Below, piece by piece: positions 37,501-49,726 of a stretch of DNA of 64,000 bases. The notes under the pieces were generated by a model, which saw only the letters and a list, made by a program, of their open reading frames with translations, ran no database searches and was not told the DNA's origin. The DNA comes from Cruorifilaria tuberocauda (Eukaryota > Nematoda > Chromadorea > Rhabditida > Onchocercidae), in contig JABVXU010000139.1 in assembly GCA_013365365.1 (NCBI GenBank), positions 60,590-124,589 on the forward strand, written 5' to 3'. Both the position numbers and the translations under genes were made by a program. Position 1 is the first letter of the stretch; the number at the start of each line of letters is the position of its first letter.

Positions 37501-40500
37501 CCAAATGAGGAGAATCACAATTTCTAATAAATGATTTAATCAGGAGGCATTAATATCTGTTGACTGTGAAGACTAATGAATAAATATTAATCGTTCCAAA
37601 TCAATGAATATTGCTGTTTTTTAAAGTTTCAATGAATGCTTCATTTAGGAAGTCGACATGAGATGGATCAATACCAAAGAACCATTAATATTGCTCAAAG
37701 ATCAAATTATTCTTCCTGATTTCGTACTTAGTAGTTATAACACATCGATCGAGTTTGTGGTGCATAGTTTCAAATATAATTTCAGCTGTCTACTTCACTG
37801 TAAAATTATTTAATTAATTTCACTGTCTGCAGTCGTTCAGTGATTTCTGATCATAGTGTCAATCAGTACTGTCAGGAAGACATTTTCATATTTTATTCAA
37901 GTATACTAAATCGATAGTATTTGAAAAATCATTTATTTTCTATGCATGAAAAGATTTCAAAGACTGCTTGAAACAATCAATAATATCAGTAAAGAAACAA
38001 TTAGTATCATATATTAAAGTTGTCTAATAAAGTTGAAGTAAAATGTTATCAATTACAAGTTTTCAAGGAGTTTTGGTCTTAAAAATTAAAAATTTTTAAT
38101 TGAAGCTACTTAAAATGAATAACTAATCAGCTCCACTTTTCATATTTATGAATATCACTGAAGCTGCATTGCAGGAATATCCTGCTGGTATTTGGAATGA
38201 ATTAACAGTGACATTCATATTTACTAGACGTTGCGGATGGTATATATTCCAAGCTTACGTTCCAACCTATCTTACCATCTTTATCAGGTAAAATAAGTCA
38301 GTTTATAAGTGAATTTAACAAGTTCTTCAGATAGGTATATAGTATATCAGTTTATTAAACGCCACAATTTATCGAGCATTATTAATGCTTTCAAATATTT
38401 TCTTAGATTTATCAGTCTCAATCTTTTATGCAAGTACATAACTTTCAGTTTATAAGAAATATATGCTTTAGTGACTCAATAAGTCTGTTAAAGTTTGTTA
38501 TGAAAAGCATCAATAAATATTTAATCCAGGTATATACAGTGCTGCTGAGCAACTCCTAAACTTTTTGTTTACTAATTTTGAAAACGTGAAAATAAATTTC
38601 GAATTGAGAACTTTGTAGTAACATTATATATTGAGCGGAAATGAAAAAAGTCAAGCTATAAAAATCCGTAGTCTAATTTCTGAAATTACTTCCTACTAGA
38701 AAAGATCCACCACATATCACTTATAGATCATATATCTATCATCCTTCAAGATACGATAATTCTCTTGAATTTCATTCCTAAATCGTTCGAAGAACTTATG
38801 AGTCTCTTTTCCCCAGAAATTATACAAGTTGAGAAGGATATGTTATAGTAAGAAATATCATTAATTTCAGTTGGATTAGTTTTTGTCTCAGTGTTAAAAT
38901 GATCCCAGCACGTACAATGCTTGGTGTTAATTCACTTCTTGCTCTTACATTTCACTTTGGTAACATTATGCGGAATTTGCCTCGTGTCAGTTACATTAAA
39001 GCTTTTGGTCAGTTAATGTTTAACTTGTAAATTTCTTTTCAAAAACAATTTTTAGAATTGAAAACTAAAACTTAGAAAGGGATATTATATGCTCTGATTA
39101 TTTCAGATGTTTGGATGCTATCGTGCCTTTCGTTTGTATTTTGCTCACTTCTCGAATTAGCTATTATCAGTTCAATTAATGCTCGTAATGAAGTACGTTA
39201 ATGTCATATTCTAAGATTTCAAATCATTATTTATCTAACAAATTAATGAAACATAAGATTATGCATCTTTATCAATATTGCAAGAATTGAGATCATATAA
39301 AACCTGAAGATAAAACAGCTTCAAAATTTTAATATCTATTGTAATTTACATATGTTAGAGATAAACTCTTCAGAAGAAAGAAGTATTGTAATATCTTCAT
39401 AGAAGTTGCTTTATTGATGTTGACTGGCACAGATGAATGTATCGGATGGTTTTATTATTGATCGAGAGTTTATTTTCGGATACTGAGGAATTTCACGGTA
39501 GAAGGATCGCTACTTGATGATACTCTTATTGAAGACTGTACGATAACACTGTTAAAATCTGGCTGGACCGAACTGAGGCACATTCCTTCGTCCTTTACAT
39601 ATAAAGAGAACTAATGGAACGAATGATCAGCTTAACATTTTAAAATAATTAATTCTTCATGAATAATGTTCACAATATAAATTTCTACAGTACAATTTAA
39701 TTAGAGTTATAGTATTAAAATAGTCAAGACAATTGAATTTATCATCAGATAGCTGCTGCGAAAAAACCTCTCAAGAGATGTTGTCGATCATCCTTCATAC
39801 CCTCTAGTCTGCGGCATTCACCGATCACACATCATAAAAAAATTGATAATGACATTACTACAAGAAGTATCAGGTGAAAGCTTTGTGATATTTATGTATA
39901 TTTATTTTATTTAAAGTCTCAATATGAAGTCCAACTTATCGAATAAGTAACTTTTTCGCGTAACAAATCAAAGTTTGTCGGAAGGGGTATTACATCTATC
40001 TAAGTCAATTAATATTTTGAACTAAGTCAATTAATTTTAAACCGAAAATGCTTTCTCTTAGACTTAAATTTATAAATTATAAATAAAAGTCTCAAGGTCA
40101 AAAAATTGTTCCCTAAGATCATCCACTGATTCGTGATAACGCATTCTCATTATGGTGCTAAGCCTTGATATTTCAAATTGGTAATGTATTTCTCGAGAAG
40201 CTGAAAAGCTTTCTCTTTTGACAATCATATGGGTGAAAAACAGAAGCTTTTATTAAAATGCTCGTAAACTTAGAATTCAAAATCAGTTCTTGAATTTTAA
40301 TCATCCAATGTTTAAATAAAAATACAAATTTTAGCATAATTCGCTCAAATCCGAAAGAAAAAGCATTGCTTCTGCATTCGAATGGTTCATCTAAAAATAA
40401 ACTACGGAAAGCACGCTTATCATTCCAGCAATACACAAGTCAATGGACAGCCGATCGCATAGACCGCATTTCCATGTTGTTATTTCCAAGTTTATTTACT

Positions 40501-40548
40501 ATTTTTAATATAATTTATTGGGGATATTATCTTTTACGAAATAGGTGA
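34542..40548 (+). CDS. Cys-loop ligand-gated ion channel subunit, anion type
   Basis: A pentameric neurotransmitter-gated channel subunit of the plasma membrane. Twelve exons: 34542-34691, 35051-35117, 35565-35734, 35894-36037, 36514-36641, 36806-36905, 37649-37756 (or 37759), 38175-38287, 38871-39007, about 39107-39192, 39749-39873, 40335-40548; about 513 residues. A signal peptide ([18 protein letters not shown]) is followed by the ligand-binding domain with [20 protein letters not shown]. The Cys-loop has C227 and C241 with 13 residues between them, including the FPMD motif. M1 lies at about 312-333, and M2 begins [17 protein letters not shown]. The Pro-Ala-Arg at the cytoplasmic end of M2 is the mark of chloride-selective members. 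M3 starts [19 protein letters not shown]. The last exon holds [15 protein letters not shown] and M4. The M3-M4 loop is basic. There is no second cysteine pair of the GluCl/GlyR type. The ligand cannot be inferred. AATAAA occurs at 40927-40932. It is convergent with the EED gene. Confidence 0.95.
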
Positions 40549-41264
40549 TACATCTGCTTCAATAGAAAGTCAATCTGCTTCTAACTTAATATAACTATAC
40601 TGAATTCTTGCCGGCTTTCTCGATCCTTCAAATTCAAATTCAGAAAAGTTTGAAAGTTTAAATTTACAATTATAAGGAGAAAATCATCGTAATAGTACAG
40701 TCTATCGAAAGATATTTAATGACACTACCCTCAAATATGCATAAAGCATTATGAATAACAAAGTAAACCGTTATCACCGTTTTCACTAACAACTACCGGA
40801 TTTGAAACCTAACAGACGATAGACACCAATAACAGCTGGTATATCAAAATAAAAACCCGTTTAATGATTGCTCATTTAAATAAATTTGCAATATATCTGC
40901 TTTGCTGTTGCTAAACATTACTATGCAATAAATAAAAAGATTTTGTTTACTACAGAAACAGGAATTTAGACAGTTCCAAACATATGTCAAAGTTGAAGAT
41001 AACAACTTCAAAAACAATAATTCAATTGTGGTTTAAAGTCAATATAAAGATAATTTACAGGAGATAGGGAGGTCTTCATATTATTTGAAAAGAAATAAAA
41101 TGATAAGAAATAAAAGAAAAATATGTAAAAATAGGAATGAATGATGAGAGATAATTTCTAAGTTAGAAAATTTGAAACTTCAGCGTAGTTATTAGTCTGC
41201 ATAGCACTCATAGATAAAGAAGCTGCATCTGTGGAATAATGATGGTATATTTAGCAAGTAAATT
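40549..41264. other. Convergent 3' intergenic region
   Basis: About 0.7 kb lies between the stop codons of the channel gene (+) and the EED gene (-). Apart from the AATAAA at 40927-40932, which may serve the channel transcript, nothing is recognised. Confidence 0.6.
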
Positions 41265-44200
41265 TCACATTCGTCTAGCAAACCTGGATATACTTGCATC
41301 ATCAGCTACTGCAATCATATGCTGACCACATGGACTAAATGCAATCTGCCTTATGGCACACCCAACATCTTTAGGACGCAATATATGATTGCTGGAAATC
41401 AAAAAAAAAAGGAAAGGATTTGTTAAAATGACTAATTGATAGAAAATTCTTTTAAAAAAATCAAAATTGTAACAGATTAATTTCTAAGAAAAACTTTTCA
41501 AATAAAACTATCAAGCTTTGTCCAATACTGTTCTTCGTGATAATGCAAAAAAATGTAAACCTTCTAATGGATGGCAATGAACCATTGTTAATTTCCCATA
41601 TATGAATTTCACCTTTTTGATTACCGCAGACAAGATACTGAAAAAGATATAAAATGCAAAATACTGAAGAGCTTATTCCTAGAAGCTTTTCACTTCTTCG
41701 CAGAAAACGTTTTTTAATCATCACCTCTACCCACTATAAATCTTTAATTTTGTATATAATAATAGAACACTCTGCTGTTCAGCAAATCACATAAAAGTAT
41801 ACTAAGACGTCAGATATTCCTAACACTATTCGTCAAACAATATCCAATAACAATGGTAGGCAAAAATTGAATTCTATACTTTATTGAGAAGCAAAATTAA
41901 AATTTTGATGAGTTCAAAAGTAAGATGAGATAAAGAAAAAAGATAAACATAAACTAAAAGCTGGATATAAATCACCTTTTCTAATGGATCAATTTCAAAT
42001 TTGATATACCACATATTAGTTTCCGGTAATTCCATTTGACGAAAGTGAATGACACATGTCTCGGTTTTTACCTTGTTACCTTGTCCAGCAACCAGATCGT
42101 CAAAGTCACCAAATTTCCACAAAGCGATTTCATTTTCGGTAGACTAGAATTAGTTCTCGTTTATGGTGAAATGAAAGTTCTTCCGATTCCAAGGTGTATT
42201 AGAATATGCTAATCTAAGCCAGTCCTCCTTCACAGTCGTTACTCAATCGTCCAATATACAAAATAATAAAAGCTACTCAAATAAGGGGGAAGCTTACCTT
42301 GGAAAATATGAGTCTGTGAAAAATACGAACACAATCAACGTAATTAGTATGCACATCGCGGGTGCTACAACGAGGATAATGTATTTCGGCTGGGAAATCA
42401 ACCAACTATAAAATGCTTTCAGCAATATCAAAGATATCACTTTAAACTAATAAACTGAAAGCGGTATGCACTTGCAGAGTAGAAAATTAATATTGCAGTC
42501 AAAAATTTTTCAAATAATAAATAGAATAATTCTTATACATAGACTAAAATTAATTACTTAAACATTTGCATATTCAATACAACTAATATTTATCTTTTTT
42601 AAATGAAGTTTTCAATAATTGACAGCATCCAATTCTACTAAAATTCCTGAATATATGGATAAAAAATAATGTGACAAACTATTAACTCTAAGATCAGCTT
42701 TGGATTGCTCCACTAACCGATCAACACCACTTCCCTTTCCTATATACCACAATTTGACTGTATGATCCATGCTTGCCGATGCCAAATATTCACTCTCAGT
42801 GTCAAAATCCTATAAAATAAGCTGTTACAAGCTATCAGATAAATTGCAGATTTATTTCGTTAGACAAATAAATTGAGAGATAGTATATAACTCTTATGAA
42901 ACAAGCAAAAGCGTAACATTTATTTAAAAATAATACTCAATTAAAAAGTAAAGTTCTAAAATTAAACTGTTCGTTTACCACAGATATAACTTGGTCCAAA
43001 TGGCCCTCGACTCCTCCTAGAATAGCTAAACAAGCACTATTGTGAATGTTCCATATTCTAGCTGTGAAATCCTTACTAGCTGAAGCAATAATCATGGAAT
43101 CGTTCGGAAAAACACGAACGTCATTAACGGCATCGCCATGTCCTATTAAACTCTGAAATGATTTTGAATGTTACCTAGCAAATTATAAAGTGTGCAGATA
43201 ATCTGAAAAAAAAAAGTGAGAACAGCAATTTTTTGCATTTTTCTTGAATTTCTTGTATTCCAAATATCTATAGAAATATACTTTTAAACATAAATAAAAA
43301 CAAACGAACATTAACGAGATCACCCGTTACGACATCTATTACTCGGATAATTCCTCGATTTCCACCAGCAATCACTACATGTACATCATTCTCAGTATCA
43401 TATGCCCAACAGACAGAAAAAAACCACTCTGTTTTCTGAAAGAAAAAGATCAAATTAATAGCCAGAAGTTTAAGCTTTCTAAATAAAACGTACATGGAAT
43501 GTACGTTTTATTTAGAAAGCTTAAACTCAATAATTGCTACTAAATACAAATATAAGAATGTTTTCCTTACCGCTGAATCATGGAAACTTCTCAAAAGCTT
43601 TACACCGTTTCCATCTTTCGTGATTGCATATATCGATATCTATATTTGGAACAGGCTTAGTTGAATGTTTTGGCAGAAATTAAAAAAAATAATCTTTCAT
43701 TTATGTTTGATTCATTTAGGATATAAATTTTTCACCGATGATATAAAACGTAAAGCATCATAAGTTTTTTATTCCGTTTATTCCTTTGCGTAAAGCATGG
43801 AAAAATCAGTTAATTATGAAACTGACTACAAAGAAAAAAGGATTATTTGTTCGTTACTTTGCGGAAATCCGAAACCAAGTTTTGTCGAGCTCAGAATGTA
43901 AATCACGATGGCTTAATATTTAGAATTTAAAGAACAATACTAGTGATATATTAAATTGCGATGAATTATTATTAAATTACAAGTGAAACTTTTGGATGTT
44001 GATTCCTTTCAGCGTCAAAAACTGTTTTTTCAGGAAATAAAAAATCTCACTCGATTTTCTCCAACAGTCGCAAAATGTGGATTAGCAATAAGATATGGAC
44101 TAAATGCAACCCCATATACCGTCTTTTTATGTCCTTCCTGAAATATCAAACTACTATTTGCACTCGACCTTTCTAAACAACATAGTAGTCCTCGTTCTCA

Positions 44201-44985
44201 AGAAGAAAAAGAGAAAAATATCTATTATAGATAAATACTACTTCAGAATAGATAAAAATGATTACAGAACAGGAAGACGGATGAACTTCAAAAATGATAT
44301 TGTAAAAATGATATTTTTGAATTGTTTATCCAAATGAATTTTGTTCAGCTCTATGTTCAGTCGTATAACAAACATAACTACGTCAGTAAAAAAGTAATTA
44401 TTAATTTTTGGTAATTAATTGAATTAATTAATTAATCGAATTAATTTAAATTAAATTAATTAAAATAGTAATTACTTAATTAAAGTAATTATAATTAATA
44501 ATTATTAATTTAACCAACATAAACAGTTGAGAGGTGCTTGAAGGGTATCCTTGGAGGACTTCGAAGAGAAGTTGACAGCTTCACCGATTTCTTATTTCTC
44601 TGAAATGTTAACTGATCAATGTTAATTTCGTCAATAGCAATTACTTATACCAAGTAAAAAACAATAATAAAGCAATTTGGAGAAGAATGAAGTTACCTTT
44701 TCTCTTACGAATATAGATATTATTATCGTGATAACCTTGCTAACTGTTCAATCTAGTATTCAATGAACTTCTGCCAAGTAGGAACATTAGAATCATCAAC
44801 TTTACCACCTAATCTTGACGAGCTATCCTTGAGGAAGGCAATGAACTTAAATTCCAATAAAATTATTATGCAGCTTTCAAAACACAAATAAATGAGGTTA
44901 AATTTACCCGTTGGTTAGCTGAGTAAGATGAAGATTGACTTGCTTCACTGGTACCGCTCGGACTGGATACTCTTCCAAATGACAT
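41265..44985 (-). CDS. mes-6: EED/ESC/MES-6, WD40 subunit of Polycomb repressive complex 2
   Basis: EED reads H3K27me3 and activates the EZH2-type methyltransferase in the nucleus. Eleven exons: 44908-44985, 44525-44599, 44051-44137, 43571-43639, 43310-43435, 42979-43152, 42687-42809, 42298-42405, 41976-42143, 41561-41637, 41265-41391; phases agree and give 403 residues (human EED is 441). Diagnostic segments are [87 protein letters not shown] and ADDAS near the end. By remembered alignment, the human aromatic cage F97/Y148/W364-Y365 corresponds to Y59, F109 and W325-Y326, all still aromatic. The C-terminus reads [10 protein letters not shown] where the human protein has ASIWRW. The short serine-rich N-terminus ([14 protein letters not shown]) is not conserved. 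The start is the first ATG of exon 1; a leader exon further upstream is possible. Confidence 0.95.
43467..43527. repeat. Perfect 29-bp-arm palindrome with 3-nt spacer
   Basis: The left arm at 43467-43495 (AGTTTAAGCTTTCTAAATAA...) and the right arm at 43499-43527 are exact reverse complements separated by GGA. The element fills nearly half of the 135-bp fourth intron of the EED gene. It is much longer than expected by chance and could be a foldback element, an RNA hairpin, or a cloning or assembly artefact. Confidence 0.9.
44393..44514. repeat. AATTAATT-rich low-complexity block
   Basis: About 120 bases almost wholly A and T, made of overlapping TTAATTAA and AATTAATT motifs with local self-complementarity, in intron 2 of the EED gene. 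Confidence 0.8.
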
Positions 44986-46612
44986 CCTTGAGTCATTAAT
45001 ATCTTAATACGATAATTGCTCCATGCATTTTCTTGACACATGAATAAGTATGAATGCTTTTTCGACATAGTACAACATAAAGGTTGTAGAACTAAGATTA
45101 AAGTTGAAATTGTTATTAATACTTATTTTCAATATGGATCATTAGTCATAGGACTGATCATAGGGATCGAAGAAGTAAACCCATTACTTTATGTAGGTAA
45201 AAGGCTGTAGAACAAAATAAAATATATTCACGTTTACGAATATATTTTATTTCAAGGAAAATTAGAACACAGATTTAAGAAGTTGTGTTCTACAGAACAT
45301 TTGAAGAAAGTAAATGTGTTCGCATTTCGTAAGGTGCCTCAAGGAGTGCAGCTCGATACAATATTTTATTCTAGCAAAAAATTTGGATAGGTGAGTAGAC
45401 GTTTCGCAGAAAGAAACTCTGACAACTGCTACTACCCCTAGCCTGCAAGTTGAATGCTACCGTCCTTTACAGAGATAAAATTGATAAACGACAATTTACT
45501 CTCAATCTCTACCTCACTTCTTACTGAACACATTTCAATGCTTCATTATTCTCATCCCATCTATCTTACAATGCCTATCTTTGCTCTTTCTCTCTTTCCT
45601 CTCCCTTTCTCTCCCACTCCTATTTCTGTCAAAACTTCCACCGCTCTTTCATCTTTTCATATCTTCTACTCCGTGACTCATTAAAATTAGATCATAGGTT
45701 TGAGAAGTTATACATAGTACGTATTATTTGATGAAAATATTGTATTGCTATGTTCAGATTAATGATGCTAACAGTAATTGATGACAGTAATCAGTAATAA
45801 CCGATGCAGCTGTGAAGATTATTAATAGTATTAATAAGAAAAAATAATGAGCATCATTTCAGTAATCACCGAATCATGCTTCATACCTTTTCTATTCTCC
45901 TAAATAAGCTGGTAGGGTTGTCAGCCACTAAACTATCACTGATGAAAATGGAATTAAGAAAATCTCTTCCTCCCTTCTCTCCCTTCCTCTCTCTCATTTT
46001 GCTCCGCTTTGAAGTGCAATTTCACAACTCCTAAAAATATATATACTATGCGCAAATTAATTTTGACACGATCTTTCGAAATCTGATCATTTAAGTAAAT
46101 TTGAATAACTTATCACTTTCTGTTTGCGACTAGGATTCCTTTTATAAAACAGTTCAAGAGTTCACAATGTAATTAATAATATATTGAAATGGTCACTGTC
46201 AAAAGAACTGAAATACCAAATATGTAATTCGCTGATGCATTTTGTATAGTTCTAAACAGACCACAAGAAAAGCTTTTAAGCATTAAAAAATTCAAAACAT
46301 ATTACACACTACAGTGAAACAAACCTTTCTACATATCGATTCATTAGGGGACAGTTCTGGAAGCACAAACGAAAGATAAAAAATAAACTATCTCTGATAT
46401 CACATAAATTATGCAAATGAAGGAAGCGATTGGAGAAAAGCAATTGCCATATAATGTTTTAATCAAAATTTATCTAAAAATTACGGTTCGACGAAATCTA
46501 TAATCTGCTAATTGCACGTGCAACTGAGCGAATTATAGATTTCGAACTATTCTAAGAAGAATAAATTGGTACAGTTTCTTTTTTTGAAATCTATCTAAAT
46601 TTTTCTTTTCAG
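44986..46612. other. Gene-free stretch 5' of the EED gene
   Basis: No exon with convincing coding character was found. The pyrimidine-rich segment at about 45590-45620 and the frame over 45454-45684 (Ser/Leu/Pro-rich) are low-complexity. The region probably contains the EED promoter; no element is identified. Confidence 0.5.
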
Positions 46613-48168
46613 AAGAAAGAAGGATCAAAATGAAAAGATCATCTTACTTAGGTCTATTAGTCGTATTCTACGCAGTAATTATCCAAATAATCCACACGAA
46701 TGCAAATAGTATATTTATTCTTTATCAGTTGATTTAGTTGGTTTATGTAAAGAATTATAATATTGTAGAATGATATTACAATTAGCAACAAATATGGGCA
46801 AGTTTCTTGGCAAAAGCACCCATCAAAATGGAAATAATGGACAGAGATAAAGCAATCCAGGCCACATAATAGCTATAGAAGAAATTAATGTGATAAGCTT
46901 CTGATGCAACTTCTTTCTCTTCATTCAATATCTCTGAAAATCTTAGTCAGTATTTGTGAATTTATTATAAAGATAAAATATAGTTATCTTTATTTTACGA
47001 AGAAAATCTGTGATATTACTGAAAAAGAAAGGAGTGGAAAATGACAAACTAAGGTCAACCTTCATGAAAGTTCGACTCAAAATTCAGATCAATTCACTAA
47101 CCAAAAGCAGCTTTATTATTTCGAGTATACATAAACAGTGCAACAGCTAATGTTATTGCGGCTAGAAAAGCTACAAATGGTAGAAAAAGAATCCAAAATT
47201 CACGGCAACAGCAAGCGCAGAAAGTTATAGCCGCCCAAATCAGTGATCCAATCTGTAGGACCAATGTTGCAATCATTAATTTTGTAATATTTTCCTCGCA
47301 TTTTGGCTTATTCTGAAAATGTTTAATACTCGTGCAAACGACTATTAGTTCGTTCGATGATGGAATCAAATACATCGAAATAAAATAATTGATTACTACA
47401 TAATTAAAAGGTCCTTCTGAATTTAGTGGTAGAGAGGAACCTGCCAGTGTTACTGTAGTTGAGCTTCCTTCATTTTCTTCAATAGAGAAGTTTCGATCGA
47501 AAAAGGTAAATGTAGAAACTTACATAGTGCCATAGATGACAGTAATCGATCTTAAAACTATTTTCTGATACGGGTGAGGTACACCAAAGAAGTCCCATTG
47601 CTTCTGGCATTGAATATTTCTTCGCTTCGCTCTCCTTACCTTTCACCACCGAAAATGACCTCCAACCTTGAAATGTATATCATACAAAATTTTGTAAATC
47701 ATACAATGCTTCCACTTGCTTGTTTTACAGATCGTATAGTTCATAATATTGATTGATTGAGACTTGTTCAAATTTTATTTTTTTAACTACTAATCTTGCA
47801 ATGAATATTAAATAATAATTATCAAAAGAGGAAAAAGTAGTCTGTTTTTAACAACTTGCAGTACTGTTGTGTTAGTACCATACAATTGTCGTATTAAACT
47901 GCTACTTATCATTTAATGGGTATTATATTCCGGATGATTATGAAAGTAAGGGAATATCGCTCTACCAGGTGTAAGAAACGCAGCGATGGTTAACATTAAC
48001 GTGACAAACATTACTGTGGCAAACATTAGCTGACCAATCATTGAAACACACATCCTGGCTTTTTCTTTTGATTATTACTTCGGAAGTTCTCAATTATTCT
48101 TTTCAGAATTAACTACGAAACTTGCGAAGCTGAAAAAGATTCTATTTCATAAATATTTTGATAATTAA
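46613..48168 (+). CDS. Candidate two-exon small secreted peptide, opposite a Clc-like gene
   Basis: Exon 1 follows a strong TTTTCTTTTCAG acceptor (exon edge 46613). Its ATG at 46630 starts a typical signal peptide: MKRSSYLGLLVVF, then hydrophobic residues to HTNAN, with a possible GTATAT donor after 46708. A second strong acceptor (ATTCTTTTCAG) at 48106 allows an in-phase exon 48107-48168 that adds a lysine-rich tail (KLTTKLAKLKKILFHKYFDN) before TAA, with AATAAA at 48231-48236. The product would be 46 residues. The intron would contain the whole Clc-like gene on the other strand. Exon 1 alone, unspliced, stops at 46740 after 36 residues. No family is recognised. Confidence 0.3.
46782..48053 (-). 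CDS. Clc-like (claudin-like) tetraspan membrane protein A
   Basis: A four-helix membrane protein of the nematode Clc-like/claudin-like type; the family's role is not well defined. Exons 47966-48053 (88 nt), 47524-47564 (41), 47102-47312 (211) and 46782-46933 (152) join in phase to 163 residues. TM1 lies in exon 1 (MIGQLMFATVMFVTLMLTIA, ending FLTP). The first extracellular loop is only about 25 residues, with DYCHLWHY. TM2 (ATLVLQIGSLIWAAITF) ends in a CACCC run, TM3 is FLPFVAFLAAITLAVALF, and TM4 (YVAWIALSLSIISILM) is followed by a short tail ending HICC. AATAAA on this strand at 46714-46719 lies 63 nt after the stop. It is a paralogue of the genes at 49.7-52.1 and 60.2-61.3 kb. The loop exon is far shorter than in those two. 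Confidence 0.83.
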
Positions 48169-48906
48169 CAACTGCTGTTAAAAATAATGTTGAAGGAGTA
48201 TTTTTTACAATGTTCAAGGAAGTATTAATCAATAAATGCTTGAACGATCGATCATATCATATTTCCCTTCTTCTACAAAAAGTACAACGGGCTAATAGTA
48301 TCTGAAAAATAGTATCGACAGCGAAGAAAAGCACTATTAGATTACACGGAATGGTTTATATAAACAGTTTAACATTCTGATCAACTTTACGGGAAGACTT
48401 TAAGATCAAATTGGAAAGTAAAGTAAATCCATAAATGAGACTAAAAGTATGGGAATAGTTAGTTCTGATGAGTTGTGAGAAGGATGAGAGCAATCTAAGG
48501 ACGCAGAAAACAAAAAACGAATTGATTTTTGTGTCCAAAGAATACTAACACAACTATTCGTTGGAAATGTGCGGAGGAGTGCAGTAAATAGTAATAAGAT
48601 TAGTATGAAAGAAAAAAGTTTCTCAAAACCTTTATCAGCAACGAGACAATGATATTGTCGCAGTAAATAACTTTTCTTGACGTTTCAGTGATAAGCGCTC
48701 TATCAAGCGCATAAACTTCGAATTTATTAAACAAACAAACGAATATGAATGTGACAAACTCATTGCAATATAATCTTTGAGGAAAATTCCACTTTGTTTC
48801 AGATTGAAAATACCTGTACAAATAAAAAATTTTTTCGATAAGTGATGGATGAATTTTGATAGGAGGGATAGATTGGAATATTGGACACAAAGCAAAAGTG
48901 CGGATT

Positions 48907-48932
48907 CATTTCATTTCATTTCATTTCAGTTT
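48907..48932. repeat. TTTCA pentanucleotide run
   Basis: About five TTTCA units between the two Clc-like genes; a simple repeat. Confidence 0.8.
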
Positions 48933-49612
48933 CATCAAATCATGTAAAATTTTCAACTCATCAAAATATGTGCATGCATGAATGCGTAAAATATACAATT
49001 TAATCTAAATTGAGCAACAATTTTAGGATTAAACAATTCCTTTTGAATAAGAAGAAATTTGATCAGTAAAAAATATCATACATCTTGTAGTCGCTTTTTA
49101 GATTTCAAAAATTAACAAATTCTAAACTTAATTACATAATAATAATGAGTGTTCACATACATAGACTGATGTATGTATATGTGTATAGATGTATTTGTGA
49201 GAGTTAAACTTGTTAATAAATGATCCTTAAATTCATCCGAAATTAGGTATGAAAATTCGAATATTCAGCAATTCTGTATTCAATGATAGAAAAGGTCAAA
49301 ATCGCCCTTTGAATGATTGATGTGATAACCGAATAAAATACAAAGTTGATACTGTTACGATGTAAAGGGAAATGCTTGAATATTTGTTATCAAAGCGAGA
49401 TAAACAGACCAGAAATAAATGAAATTGGGAAAAAACAATTCGATGAATGCTAATAATTCAAATATTTATCGAAGGAAAAATAAAATTGTTTGATAATGTC
49501 CACCAGTGTCATTCAAGTTGCATGAATTAAAAATCGAATGGAATAGCTAGTAATTGAAGACGAAAGAACGCACCTCATGATAATTGCATAGAATTTTGTT
49601 TATGAATCTGAT

Positions 49613-49684
49613 GTCTAGTTGTGAATGTATCTGATGGCCTAATCGTGAATGCATCTGGTAGCCTAGTTGTGAATGCACCTATAT
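49613..49684. repeat. 24-bp minisatellite, three copies
   Basis: Three consecutive imperfect units start at 49613, 49637 and 49661. Consensus is near GCCTAGTTGTGAATGCATCT plus four variable bases. It lies about 40 bp beyond the stop codon of Clc-like gene B, so it may be within its 3' untranslated region. Confidence 0.85.
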
Positions 49685-49726
49685 CTTAGTTCACAGCAAA
49701 TTCGTAAGATACCTTCATGCATTTTT

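Noticed and set aside
39435..39489. Possible extra exon of the channel gene after a GGCACAG acceptor ([13 protein letters not shown]...)
   Set aside because: It runs into TGA in the required phase with no suitable donor, and exon 39107-39192 joins 39749-39873 directly in phase.
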